Assembly (NCBI GenBank): GCA_036260415.1
Contig: DASZZX010000279.1
Span: forward strand, 1-23,131
Source of the DNA: DASZZX01 sp036260415
GTDB taxonomy: Bacteria; Actinomycetota; Nitriliruptoria; Nitriliruptorales; JAHWKO01
Length of the DNA: 23,131 nucleotides
Reading direction: 5' to 3'
Part shown: positions 7,773 to 15,332 of the stretch, in pieces
Position numbering within the stretch: position 1 is the first letter of the stretch
Layout of the letters: each line of letters opens with the position of its first letter
Program-made: the position numbers and the translations under genes
Notes under the pieces: generated by a model
What the model was told of the DNA's origin: nothing
What the model saw: the letters and a program-made list of their open reading frames with translations, nothing else
Databases searched by the model: none

Positions 7773-8366
7773 TCACGACGCCAACCACCGCAGGACCAGC
7801 CCGACCGACAGCAGCCAGACGAGCGCCCACGCACCCAGCTTGAGCACGGCGAGCGCCCTGCGGTTCACGTCGTGGACCGGTGCCAGCCGTCGCAGGCGCC
7901 GCCCGCACGGGCACAGTCCCGGCGCGAACGCGACCCCGTGCCCCTGCTCGCAGCGGAAGCGCGGCCGCTCGGCCAGGTCGTAGCCGCACCCGTCGCACAC
8001 CGCCGCACCCGCCTCCTGGGGTCGTCCGCACCGGTCGCAGCGGCGGGTATCGACCCGGTGCAGGTACACCACGACCACGGCGGCGGCTAGCAGCCCGCCG
8101 AAGACCACCGCGTCGAACGCGACCGCGAGCGGCCCGCCGCCGACGAGCAGCTCCAGCGGGGTGGCCACCACGGCCGTGCCGGCGACCGTGGCGGCGGCCA
8201 GCCCCACGGCCGTCCAGCGCTGGCGTCGTGTCAGCCGCGTGCGCGCACCGACCCGCGTCTCGGGAGGTCCCTGACCGTCGGCTCCGACGCTCAGGGGGCC
8301 CACCTCCGTCGCTGTCCCAGGTGACCCAAGACAGCTCTCTCGCGGCGCTCCTGCGGAACAGCTCAC
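7773..8366 (-). CDS. Zinc-ribbon membrane protein, function unknown
   Basis: Up to 197 residues; I do not recognise a named family. Order of parts: a polar N-terminus, two hydrophobic stretches (WTAVGLAAATVAGTAVVATPL, then FDAVVFGGLLAAAVVVVYL), a double-cysteine ribbon CDRCGRPQEAGAAVCDGCG, a second cysteine cluster (CEQGHGVAFAPGLCPCG), and a final hydrophobic helix (VLKLGAWALVWLLSVGLVLRWL). The cysteine pairs look like zinc-binding knuckles on the side of the membrane between helices two and three. The start is uncertain: GTG 8366 has no clear ribosome-binding site, and the first 20 residues look non-coding; GTG 8303 is an in-frame alternative. It lies 30 bases after the convergent dCMP deaminase gene. 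Confidence 0.65.
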   Translation of the reverse strand: MSCSAGAPRESCLGSPGTATEVGPLSVGADGQGPPETRVGARTRLTRRQRWTAVGLAAATVAGTAVVATPLELLVGGGPLAVAFDAVVFGGLLAAAVVVVYLHRVDTRRCDRCGRPQEAGAAVCDGCGYDLAERPRFRCEQGHGVAFAPGLCPCGRRLRRLAPVHDVNRRALAVLKLGAWALVWLLSVGLVLRWLAS

Positions 8367-8411
8367 AGCGACCCAGTCGGGCGGGGTTCGCCGCGCCGAC
8401 CGGGGCTCCCG

Positions 8412-8417
8412 TAGCCT
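8412..8417 (+). promoter_or_regulatory. Putative -10 element (TAGCCT) for the F420 oxidoreductase gene
   Basis: Lies 32 bases upstream of GTG 8444, with AGGGAAGGGAGG between. It is identical to the elements at 7085 and 17904. No convincing -35. Confidence 0.4.
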
Positions 8418-8443
8418 GACGCCCGCCAGGGAAGGGAGGACCC

Positions 8444-9562
8444 GTGGGCGACGTCCACTGGCGGGAGCTGTACCGAGAGGTGGTCGACACGGGCCTGTGC
8501 ACGGGCTGTGCGGCGTGCGTGATGGCGTGCCCGCAGGACGTGCTCGGCTACACCCACGACTACCTCCCGGTGCAGATCGGTGAGGGCATGGGCGTCGACC
8601 AGTGTGTCACCGGCGACCGCGGGTGCGACATCTGCACCCGTGCCTGCCCACGGTTCCGCGCGTGGGAGAGCGAGTTCGAACAGGAGCTGTTCGGTCGTCC
8701 GCGACGGGCTGACGAGCTGCACGGGGTGGCTCGGACGCTGCTGCTGACCCAGGCCAGTGACGACGTCGTGCACCGCGCCGGGCAGGACGGCGGGCTGGTG
8801 TCCACGCTGCTGATCTGGGGGCTGGAGACGGGTCGCATCGACGGGGCGTTGACGTCACGCATCGTGGACGCTGGACGCGGGCCGTTCGACGCCGAGCCCT
8901 TCCTGGCCACCAGCCGCGAGGAGGTGCTGGCCACCGCCGGGTCGCGTTACACCTACTCGGCCAATCCGCTGGCGATGAAGCTGGCGGACGAGCGGCGGCT
9001 CAAGCAGATCGCGCTGGTCGGCATGTCCTGCCAGGCGTCCATCAATGGGTCGGTGGCCGCGCGTGGCGTGAACAAGTACAAGCGCAAGATCGCCCTGAGC
9101 ATCGGGCTGCTGTGCTCCAAGACGTTCACCTACGAGGGTCAGCAGCAGGTCCTCGCCGACCATGGCATCCACATCGACGACGTCGCCAAGGTCAACGTCA
9201 AGGGCCGCTTCATGGTGTGGACCCGCGACGGCGCCTACCACGAGATCCCGCTCAAGGAGCTGCACCCCCACACGCGCCCGGGCTGCAAGCTGTGCCCCGA
9301 CTTCGCCGCCGAGCACGCCGACATCTCCACCGGCGGGATCGGGGCGGATGACGACTGGACCCTCACGATCGTGCGCACGGCCCGGGGCGAGGAGTGGCTG
9401 GCCGGCGTGATCGACGCGGGCCTGATCCAGACACGTCCCGCCGACCAGGATCCGGTGGCCATGAACGTGCTCGACAAGCTGTCGGCCACCTCCCGCAAGC
9501 GCTGGCCCGGCGACCTCCTCCCGGAGGCGTTCCGCGCCCCGGGGGTGCGGCCGACCGCCTGA
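8444..9562 (+). CDS. Coenzyme F420 hydrogenase/dehydrogenase beta-subunit family protein (FrhB-like)
   Basis: A 372-residue iron-sulfur flavoprotein of the FrhB/FdhB type, which moves electrons between F420 and a partner. Near the N-terminus are two cluster motifs: C19, C22, C25, C29 (CTGCAACVMACP) and C54, C61, C64, C68 (ending CDICTRACPRF). The FrhB_N region contains QDGGLVSTLLIWGLETG. The FrhB_C domain shows MSCQASIN, the KYKRKIALSIGLLCSKTF stretch, and the conserved CKLCPDF...ADISTGGIGADDDWT region. The start is GTG 8444, with GGGAGG at five bases. No hydrogenase or formate dehydrogenase catalytic subunit is adjacent, so it probably works as a stand-alone reductase or with a ferredoxin. 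A 7Fe ferredoxin gene lies convergently downstream. The substrate is unknown. Confidence 0.88.
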   Translation: MGDVHWRELYREVVDTGLCTGCAACVMACPQDVLGYTHDYLPVQIGEGMGVDQCVTGDRGCDICTRACPRFRAWESEFEQELFGRPRRADELHGVARTLLLTQASDDVVHRAGQDGGLVSTLLIWGLETGRIDGALTSRIVDAGRGPFDAEPFLATSREEVLATAGSRYTYSANPLAMKLADERRLKQIALVGMSCQASINGSVAARGVNKYKRKIALSIGLLCSKTFTYEGQQQVLADHGIHIDDVAKVNVKGRFMVWTRDGAYHEIPLKELHPHTRPGCKLCPDFAAEHADISTGGIGADDDWTLTIVRTARGEEWLAGVIDAGLIQTRPADQDPVAMNVLDKLSATSRKRWPGDLLPEAFRAPGVRPTA

Positions 9563-9575
9563 CATCGAGGACCGC

Positions 9576-9596
9576 GCGACCAGTCAGCCTGGTCGC
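9576..9596. terminator. Hairpin between convergent FrhB-like and ferredoxin genes
   Basis: GCGACCAG and CTGGTCGC form a perfect eight-base-pair stem with the loop TCAGC, starting 14 bases after the stop of the FrhB-like gene, within the 83-base convergent gap. This is the best stem in the window for a terminator that may serve both strands. It lacks a T-run, as is often the case in GC-rich actinobacteria. Confidence 0.5.
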
Positions 9597-9645
9597 CGAC
9601 AGCCGCGACCATCCGCCCGGGACGGTCCGGCAGCGTCGCGACGTG

Positions 9646-9966
9646 TCAGACGACCTCGCGGTCAGTGACCTTGGGATGGTCCTGGTCCACCTTGCCGACC
9701 TGGTAGGCGCCGCCGGGAGACCCCAGCCCCGTGACGTCGAAGAACTCGGCGTTGACGGCGGTGAACTCCGCCCACTCGGCGGGGACATCGTCCTCGTACG
9801 CGATGGCCTCGACGGGACAGACCGGCTCGCAGGCCGCGCAGTCGATGCACTCCGTCGGGTGGATGTACAGCATCCGCTCACCCTCGTAGATGCAGTCGAC
9901 CGGGCACTCCTCGACGCACGCCTTGTCCTTGACGTCGATGCACGGCTCGGCGATCACGTAGGTCAC
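9646..9966 (-). CDS. fdxA: 7Fe ferredoxin (FdxA type)
   Basis: A 106-residue ferredoxin with one [3Fe-4S] and one [4Fe-4S] cluster. The N-terminal ligand set has C9, C17 and C21 (C-x7-C-x3-CP), with C25 as in other FdxA proteins. The second set is C40, C43, C46 and C50 (ECIDCAACEPVCPVEAI). The MTYVIAEPCIDVKDKACVEE opening and the C-terminal EWAEFTAVNAEFF are characteristic of actinobacterial FdxA. The start is GTG 9966, with AGGAGA seven bases upstream. It is a general low-potential electron carrier in the cytoplasm; possible partners include the neighbouring FrhB-like protein, but nothing in the sequence proves this. Confidence 0.94.
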   Translation of the reverse strand: MTYVIAEPCIDVKDKACVEECPVDCIYEGERMLYIHPTECIDCAACEPVCPVEAIAYEDDVPAEWAEFTAVNAEFFDVTGLGSPGGAYQVGKVDQDHPKVTDREVV

Positions 9967-10005
9967 GGGCTCTCCTGTCACGCCGGTGCTGCGACCCAAC
10001 CGCGT

Positions 10006-10011
10006 ACCGTA
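10006..10011 (-). promoter_or_regulatory. Putative -10 element (TACGGT, minus strand) for the ferredoxin gene
   Basis: On the minus strand TACGGT lies 40 bases upstream of GTG 9966, within GTACGGTAC. It fits the TANNNT pattern seen before other genes here. Confidence 0.35.
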
Positions 10012-10077
10012 CGGCCTCACCCGGGCGGACGCGAAGCGGGCGAACCGAGGGGCAGTTGGGCTGCCTCCGCCCACGGC

Positions 10078-10083
10078 TAGGGT
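10078..10083 (+). promoter_or_regulatory. Putative promoter of the alpha/beta hydrolase gene (TTGGGC, 16 bases, TAGGGT)
   Basis: TAGGGT lies 25 bases before GTG 10108. TTGGGC at 10056-10061 stands 16 bases upstream and resembles a TTGACN -35. This is the only element in the window with a recognisable -35 partner. Confidence 0.4.
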
Positions 10084-10107
10084 GCTGGCACGCGACCGGA
10101 GGGTCCC

Positions 10108-10761
10108 GTGCCCCTCATCGAGTTCGCGGCCTCCGACGGCACGCGCCTCGAGGGTCGCCTGACCACCCCGACCGACCCGCAGGGGGGCGTCGCGGTCGTG
10201 TGCCACCCTCACCCGCGCTTCGGCGGCTCGATGGACTCGTGGATGGTGCCGGTCCTGCAGCGCACGCTGGTGACGGATGGTTGGGTCGGCCTGCGGTTCA
10301 ACTTCCGCGGGGTCGGCGGGTCCGGCGGCAGCCATGGCGGTGGCGAGCCCGAGCTTCTGGACGTGGGGGCAGCGGTGGACCGAGTTCGCGAGGAGGGCGC
10401 CGGCCCGCTGTTGCTGGTCGGCTGGTCGTTCGGAGCGCTCGTCTCGCTGCGGTACGCCGCCGACGATGAGCAGGTCGCGGGCTGGGTCGGCGTGGGGTTG
10501 ACGGCCGCACCATCTGCGTCGGATCCAGAGGGAGCCGGGCTGGATCGCGAACCGCTCGGACGGTTCGACCGCCCCAAGCTGTTCATCCACGGGACACGGG
10601 ACGAGTTCACGTCCGTGGAGGAGATCGAGCGCGTGGTCGCGGCCGCGGCCGAGCCCAGGCGGCTGCACCTGGTCCCCGGCGGCGACCACTTCCTGGCGGC
10701 TCACGGCGACGTCCTGTCCGAGCAGGTGCGTGCGTTCGGCCGCGAGCTGCGTGGCCACTGA
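10108..10761 (+). CDS. Alpha/beta hydrolase (COG2945-like)
   Basis: A compact 217-residue alpha/beta hydrolase without a lid domain. The triad is visible: S107 in the elbow GWSFGA, D165 in HGTRDEF and H194 in GGDHF. The oxyanion segment CHPHPRFGGSMDS (residues 32-44) is typical of the small dienelactone-hydrolase-like family whose members start with an HPHP motif. FNFRGVGGSGGSHGGGE (64-80) follows the same family plan. The start is GTG 10108, with GGAGGG five bases upstream. There is no signal peptide, so it is cytoplasmic. The substrate is unknown, probably a small ester or thioester. The SH3-like protein gene follows 80 bases later on the same strand. Confidence 0.88.
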   Translation: MPLIEFAASDGTRLEGRLTTPTDPQGGVAVVCHPHPRFGGSMDSWMVPVLQRTLVTDGWVGLRFNFRGVGGSGGSHGGGEPELLDVGAAVDRVREEGAGPLLLVGWSFGALVSLRYAADDEQVAGWVGVGLTAAPSASDPEGAGLDREPLGRFDRPKLFIHGTRDEFTSVEEIERVVAAAAEPRRLHLVPGGDHFLAAHGDVLSEQVRAFGRELRGH

Positions 10762-10841
10762 CCGGTGTGCCTCAGCGTCGCGCACCGTCCCACCCGCGAC
10801 GACGTCCCAGTGGTCGGCCGCCAGCGGCCAGGCACCTGACC

Positions 10842-11081
10842 GTGCGCTTCCGATACGTGAACCGGCTCACCCGCGACGACGTGGGTCACCGCGTGGTCGT
10901 GCGACGGTGGGTGGAGGACGAGACGAGGGGGCTGGTCCCGAGCGACGTCGTCGGCGAGCTGCTGTCGTGGCGCGACGACGGCGTCCTGACGATCCGCACC
11001 CGGCAGGGCGAGCTCGTCGATGTCGCCGAGTCCCAGATCCTAGCCGCCAAGCCCGTCCCGGCCCCTCGGCGGCGCCCCTGA
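10842..11081 (+). CDS. Small SH3-like domain protein (as in Rv0428c-type acetyltransferases)
   Basis: A 79-residue protein read from GTG 10842. It looks like the small beta-barrel that precedes the GNAT domain in mycobacterial Rv0428c-type acetyltransferases: VGHRVVVRRWVEDE, then DVVGELLSWRDDGVLTIRTRQGELVDVAESQILAAKPVPAP. The closing AAKPVPAP is where the acetyltransferase would begin in those fusions, but here a TGA follows. The start is uncertain, with only a weak AGG upstream; the frame extends back to 10767 with an Arg/Pro-rich stretch that looks non-coding. The family likeness is from memory and is moderate. The role is unknown. Its stop lies in a hairpin shared with the convergent gene. 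Confidence 0.6.
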   Translation: MRFRYVNRLTRDDVGHRVVVRRWVEDETRGLVPSDVVGELLSWRDDGVLTIRTRQGELVDVAESQILAAKPVPAPRRRP

Positions 11082-11107
11082 CCGGCAGCGTCGGCGACTG
11101 CTCAGGG
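11076..11107. terminator. Possible hairpin across the convergent stops at 11081 and 11102
   Basis: CCCTGA and TCAGGG form the outer stem, and CAG/CTG can pair inside across an interior loop. It spans both stop codons of the convergent genes, which are only 20 bases apart. The inner part is imperfect and there is no T-run. Confidence 0.25.
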
Positions 11108-11473
11108 CAGTTCGCGGACTAGCACGAGGTGAGCCACCGCCGCGTTGCGGATCCACGGACGCGTGCGGTCCTTGCCCGGCGGGTCGTACTTGTCGTGGAA
11201 CACCTGGAGCGCGGCGATCCGCCGTTCGTCGTCCTCCGGGAGGAAGGCGGCGCGTGCCAACCACGAGCGGCCGTCGATGCGCAGGACGCCCTGCTCGTCG
11301 GCCTGCAGGTTCAGGCACCACGTGGTCAGCCCACCGGAGCCGCTGAAGAGGTAAACGCCGCCCTGGGCCGGCACGAACCACAGCTCGGCGGTGTGGCGCC
11401 GCCCCGTCACGCGCTGTGTCGTCGTGAGGTAGCAGTACCGTTCGCCGTGCAGCTCCTCCGGCAGTTCCGGCAT
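11102..11473 (-). CDS. Split-barrel F420/FMN-dependent oxidoreductase-like protein
   Basis: A 123-residue protein of the split beta-barrel type annotated as nitroreductase-family deazaflavin-dependent or PNPOx-like. The pattern is YLTTTQRVTGRRHTAELWFVP, then GGVYLFSGSGG, then TTWCLNLQAD and a variable cofactor-binding rim, ending with HDKYDPPGK. The TTTxxxTGxxHT motif is the family signature; here QRV replaces the usual GRR or GRK. F420 or FMN use cannot be decided by eye. The ATG at 11473 overlaps the stop of the upstream phosphohydrolase gene by one base (TGATG), so the two are probably co-transcribed and translationally coupled. It is cytoplasmic and the substrate is unknown. Confidence 0.75.
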   Translation of the reverse strand: MPELPEELHGERYCYLTTTQRVTGRRHTAELWFVPAQGGVYLFSGSGGLTTWCLNLQADEQGVLRIDGRSWLARAAFLPEDDERRIAALQVFHDKYDPPGKDRTRPWIRNAAVAHLVLVRELP

Positions 11474-12501
11474 CAGCCCGCCTCCCCATGCCAAGCCAGA
11501 TCGACGACCGCCGGCCGGTGGTCCGAACCGCGCGGCGGCCCGACCCACGCTCCGGCAGGGACCAGATCGCGCACCAGGACCCAGTCGATGCGCAGGAACG
11601 GGCCGCTGCCGTCCGGCCAGGTGAACCCGGGCCCCGACCCGGCCTCGATCTGCGGGTCGCGGAAGCCGGCGGCGGTCAGGCGGCGGTACGGATCCGAGCG
11701 TCGCGTCGAGTTGAGGTCCCCTCCGACGACCGCGGGCACGTCGGGATCGAGCGCTGCCAGGACGACGTCGGTCTCCCGCCGACGCATCTCGGCCTCGAAG
11801 GTCTGGCGGGCCACGACCGAGCTGCCGCAGGTCCGGCACGGCGAGGTCAGGTGCACGGCCACTACCTGCACGCGTCGACCGTCCACCTCGACGACCACCA
11901 CCGCGGTGCGGCGGGACGGTCCTCCCACCGACTCGACGGGTCGGACCTCCACGATCGGCGATCGCGACAGCACCCCCACGCCGCCCACCCGTCCGGGCTC
12001 TCCGAACCACGCGTGCGGCAGTTGGTCGGCCAGTCGGGCGCGCAGCTGGTCGGCACGAGCCGGCAGGAGCTCCTGCAGCAGCAGGACGTCCGGGCGGTCA
12101 CGGTGGACCAGACTCACGACGTGCGACACGTCCGGCGCCCGGATGTAGGTGTTGTACGTCGCGACGCGCAGGTCGGCGTGCGCAGCGGGCGGTGCCCCGA
12201 CGAAGAGTCCACCGTACGACCACAGGAAGATGCCGGCCGGGACGGCCAGCAGCGCCGCCGACCGCCAGGCTCGACGCAGCCCGGCGAGCACGACCAGGGG
12301 CACGGCGGGCAGCGACCAGTAGAACGTGGTGAGGTTCAGCGGCTGACTCCACCAGTCGTCGCCCACGAGCCACCACGCGATCTGGGCACCGCCGGCGGCG
12401 GCGGCGTACAGGCCGGCGAGCGCGAGCACCCACCGGCCACGACGACGGCGCCGGGTGGTCCCCCCGTTCGCGCTCGTCTCCAGCACGGACCTCGCGGCCA
12501 T
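11473..12501 (-). CDS. Membrane-anchored endonuclease/exonuclease/phosphatase (EEP) family protein
   Basis: About 342 residues. After an arginine-rich start there are three hydrophobic segments, ending at WSYGGLFV. The EEP domain then begins with LRVATYNTYIR. Metal and catalytic residues, numbered from ATG 12501, are N117, E144 (LLLQEL), H217 (AVHLTSP), D262 and N264 (GGDLNST), D306 (RIDWVLV) and the closing SDHRPAVVDL. The catalytic set is complete. The layout matches membrane proteins with an outward-facing EEP domain; activity on DNA, a phospholipid or a sugar phosphate cannot be told apart here. ATG 12501 has GGGAG only three bases upstream; GTG 12528 is an alternative adding nine residues. 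It lies 112 bases downstream of pyk on the same strand. Confidence 0.85.
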   Translation of the reverse strand: MAARSVLETSANGGTTRRRRRGRWVLALAGLYAAAAGGAQIAWWLVGDDWWSQPLNLTTFYWSLPAVPLVVLAGLRRAWRSAALLAVPAGIFLWSYGGLFVGAPPAAHADLRVATYNTYIRAPDVSHVVSLVHRDRPDVLLLQELLPARADQLRARLADQLPHAWFGEPGRVGGVGVLSRSPIVEVRPVESVGGPSRRTAVVVVEVDGRRVQVVAVHLTSPCRTCGSSVVARQTFEAEMRRRETDVVLAALDPDVPAVVGGDLNSTRRSDPYRRLTAAGFRDPQIEAGSGPGFTWPDGSGPFLRIDWVLVRDLVPAGAWVGPPRGSDHRPAVVDLAWHGEAG

Positions 12502-12613
12502 CTGCTCCCGTCCGCCGGCCCCCGCCACGCCCGTCCCGGCTCGTCGTTGGCGTCACCGGCTGTCGCGGTGTCGGGCCACCACTCGACGTGATCCCAACCG
12601 TGGCGGCACGGCA

Positions 12614-14056
12614 CTAGTCCCCCGGTGCATGCCCGAGGCGGTGCACGAGGATCCGGTTCGTGCCGCCGTGACCGCCGGGGATCCCCGACACGACGACCAC
12701 GGCGTCCCCCCGCTGCCCGTACCCCCGTCCGAGGCAGAACTCCTCGGCCGCGGCGATCAGGTCGCGTGTGTGGTCCTGCTCCACCACCAGATCGCCGGCG
12801 CTGCCCCACAGGAGCGTGAGCCGTCCGAGCGTGGCCTCACGCGGCGTGAGGCCGATGATCGGCACGTCCGGGCGGAACTTGGACACCAGCTGAACCGACG
12901 AACCACTGAGGCTGAACACGACCAGCGCCTTGGCGCGCACGTCCTCGGCGGCCTGCACCGCGGCTTTGGCCACGACCCGTCCCAGCGACATCTCGTCGGT
13001 GGGAGGGTGCGGCGGGTGCACCAGGTGCCGGCTGCTCTCGGCCACCTCGATGATGCGGGCCATGGTGCGGACGGCCTCGACCGGGTAGCGCCCGGTGGCC
13101 GTCTCCCCCGACAGCATCAGCGCGTCGGTGCCGTCGAACACCGCGTTGGCCACGTCCGACGCCTCGGCTCTGGTCGGGCGGGGGCTGCGCACCATCGAGT
13201 CGAGCATCTCCGTGGCGGTGATGACCGGCCGGCCAGCGGAGTTGGCCAGCGCGATGATCTCCTTCTGCAGCGCCGGCACCCGCTCGGGACCGACCTCCAC
13301 GCCCAGGTCGCCCCGCGCCACCATCACCGCGTCGGACGCCTTGACCATCCCGGCCAGGTTGTCGAGCACTTCGGGACGCTCGAGCTTGGACACGATCGGT
13401 TGGTCGCCGCCCAGATCACGGACCAAGCCGCGCACCTCGCTGAGATCGTCGGGGCGGCGGACGAACGACAGGGCGACCCAGTCCACCTCCAGGTCGAGCA
13501 TCGCCTTGACGTCCTCCCGGTCCTTGTCGGTCAGGCTCTTGGCCGACACCGCGATGCCGGGCAGGTTGACGCCCTTCCTGGAGTGCGCCGTCCCGCCGGC
13601 GACCACCCGGCAGTGGACGGCGTCGCTGTCCACACGGGCGACCACAAGCCGGATCAGCCCGTCGTCCATCAGCACGATGGCTCCCGGCTCGACGTCCTCC
13701 GCGAGCTGCTCGTAGACGACCGGTAGCACGGGGGTCCCCGCCCCGTCGGTGTAGGCGTCCAGCGTGTCGCGTCCGCTGATCAGCACCACGTCCCCGCCGT
13801 CGACCAGGTCGATGCCCGCGTCAGGCAGGGAGCCGAGCCGGATCTTGGGTCCCTGCAGGTCCCCGAGACTGCCCACAGGCCGCCCCAGCTCACGTGCGCA
13901 GGCGCGCACCTGCTCGAGGCGGTCGGCGTGCTCGCGGTGGGTGCCGTGGGAGAAGTTGAGCCGTACCACGTCGATGCCCGCGATGAGCGCGGCCTTCATG
14001 CGGTCGGGGTCGTCCAGGGCGGGGCCGAGCGTGGCGACGATCTTCGCGCGGCGCAC
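12614..14056 (-). CDS. pyk: Pyruvate kinase
   Basis: A full-length 480-residue glycolytic enzyme that makes pyruvate and ATP from phosphoenolpyruvate and ADP. Active-site features are R32, N34 and S36 (VVRLNFSHGTH), DLQGPKIR (66-73), the catalytic lysine K224 with E226 (IVSKLERPE), RGDLGVE, and the TATEMLDSM signature (280-288). The B domain sits at about 75-170, and the C-terminal regulatory domain begins around 345. The KLERPEVLDNL segment replaces the usual KIExxEAxxNL but keeps the key residues. The start is GTG 14056, preceded by GAGGAG; the protein begins MRRAKIVATLGPA as expected. A TACCAT lies 30 bases upstream as a likely -10. Confidence 0.97.
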   Translation of the reverse strand: MRRAKIVATLGPALDDPDRMKAALIAGIDVVRLNFSHGTHREHADRLEQVRACARELGRPVGSLGDLQGPKIRLGSLPDAGIDLVDGGDVVLISGRDTLDAYTDGAGTPVLPVVYEQLAEDVEPGAIVLMDDGLIRLVVARVDSDAVHCRVVAGGTAHSRKGVNLPGIAVSAKSLTDKDREDVKAMLDLEVDWVALSFVRRPDDLSEVRGLVRDLGGDQPIVSKLERPEVLDNLAGMVKASDAVMVARGDLGVEVGPERVPALQKEIIALANSAGRPVITATEMLDSMVRSPRPTRAEASDVANAVFDGTDALMLSGETATGRYPVEAVRTMARIIEVAESSRHLVHPPHPPTDEMSLGRVVAKAAVQAAEDVRAKALVVFSLSGSSVQLVSKFRPDVPIIGLTPREATLGRLTLLWGSAGDLVVEQDHTRDLIAAAEEFCLGRGYGQRGDAVVVVSGIPGGHGGTNRILVHRLGHAPGD

Positions 14057-14086
14057 GATCTCCTCCCACCCCGCTGGGTCGTGGCC

Positions 14087-14092
14087 ATGGTA
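14087..14092 (-). promoter_or_regulatory. Putative -10 element (TACCAT, minus strand) for pyk
   Basis: Lies 31 bases upstream of GTG 14056 on the minus strand, with the GAGGAG ribosome-binding site between. It fits TANNNT; no -35 is seen. Confidence 0.35.
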
Positions 14093-14131
14093 GGACCCGT
14101 GCGCCCCCGGCCACCCGATCCCCCCGGGCCT

Positions 14132-15298
14132 TCAGGGCGGGGGTGGGCCCACGCGGCCCTCCCGCAGGTCACCGACGACCTGCCGCAACCCGCCTGCGAT
14201 CGCGGCGTACCGGTCGCTCTCGCCGGGGACGAACGCGAATGCGTCCTCCTGCAGTCCCAGCACCGTGACCGGCGGGCCTGGGCGTCCCGCGAGACCCAGC
14301 GCCAGCGGCAGCGCGAGGTCGTAGCGCTTCACCACCGATCCGAGCACCTCGGCGTCGAGCCCGTGCTCGTCCAGGAGCGCCCCCACGTCGACCCCCCAGC
14401 CGAGCACGACGGCGGGGTAGCCCGCCGTGGCTTCGGCCGTGCCACGCACGGTGGCCTCCCCTCCCAGAGCCAGGACCGCGCCCACCGGCGAGTCGCCGGC
14501 GAGGAGCGACGCGGTCCGCTCACGCACGGCCGACCTGTCCTCGGGCGTCCGCTGACGCGCGGTGGAGCGGTCCTCGCCCTGCCCCGCGTCGCCCTCGGGC
14601 GCGGCGTCGATACCGAGCACCACCACGTCGGGCCGGACGTGACGCGCCCCCGCCTCGAAGCCCGACCGCACCCGGTCGGCAGCGGGGGAACGGATCCCGG
14701 TGACCACCGCGACGGCTGCCTCGGGCACCGCCAGGGCCGCAGCCGCGCCTGCGATGAACGCGCCCTGGTCGATGTGCCACCCTACGGAGACGGCGTTGGC
14801 GGGCGGCCGACGGAGCTGACCGTCCAGGAGGCAGAACCGGGTGGTCGGGACCTGTGGCGCCAGGGCCGTCACCTCGTCGCCGCCCTCGGCGCCCAGGGTG
14901 CAGACCAGGCCGACGCCCTCGTCGGCGAGCAGGGCCATCTGGTCGCCGCGGAAGGGCTCCGAGGGTGGCTCGAGCACCCGCACGCGGGCGAGGTCCGCCG
15001 CGACGAGCTCGTGCAGGCGCTCGGCGACGTCACGCACGGCCGGGTTGGCGATCGCCGCCAGCGGTTCCGTCGGCGGAGCCAGCACGATGCCCACCTTCTC
15101 CCCGCCGGCGGGTCCGCTGGGCACCGCCGCGGCTGTCGGGGAGGCGGTCGGCCCGGGGCCGGGGGTGGTGTCGCCCTCGCAGGCGGCCGCGACCAGGAGC
15201 AACGCGCACACCGTGGACGCGTAGCCCGCCCGCAGCCGCGAGAGGGACCTGGGTGGGGGCCGGGCCGGCCCCGGCCTCCCCCGCCTCGTCGGTCGCAT
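14132..15298 (-). CDS. BMP/PnrA-like substrate-binding lipoprotein
   Basis: A 388-residue exported lipoprotein. The lipobox is LLVAAAC with C40, after an arginine-rich start; then comes a Thr/Pro/Ser/Ala-rich linker. The mature part resembles the basic-membrane-protein family: KVGIVLAPP, ADEGVGLVCTLGAEGGDEV, GWHIDQGAFIAGAAAALA (usual form Y..GaF..G..AA), VAVVTGIRSPAADRVRSGFEAGAR, and the late VVLGWGVDVGALL and VLGSVVKRYD. Such proteins bind nucleosides for ABC importers; a regulator-type role (Med) is also known. The ABC components are not in the window. The stretch GDAGQGEDRSTARQRTPED is an unusual polar insert. The ATG start has AGGAGG only two bases upstream, so the exact start is unsure. 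The gene is divergent from upp, which fits nucleobase salvage. Confidence 0.75.
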   Translation of the reverse strand: MRPTRRGRPGPARPPPRSLSRLRAGYASTVCALLLVAAACEGDTTPGPGPTASPTAAAVPSGPAGGEKVGIVLAPPTEPLAAIANPAVRDVAERLHELVAADLARVRVLEPPSEPFRGDQMALLADEGVGLVCTLGAEGGDEVTALAPQVPTTRFCLLDGQLRRPPANAVSVGWHIDQGAFIAGAAAALAVPEAAVAVVTGIRSPAADRVRSGFEAGARHVRPDVVVLGIDAAPEGDAGQGEDRSTARQRTPEDRSAVRERTASLLAGDSPVGAVLALGGEATVRGTAEATAGYPAVVLGWGVDVGALLDEHGLDAEVLGSVVKRYDLALPLALGLAGRPGPPVTVLGLQEDAFAFVPGESDRYAAIAGGLRQVVGDLREGRVGPPPP

Positions 15299-15332
15299 GC
15301 CCTCCTCGTCGGTGGGACGCCCACGCCGGTTG

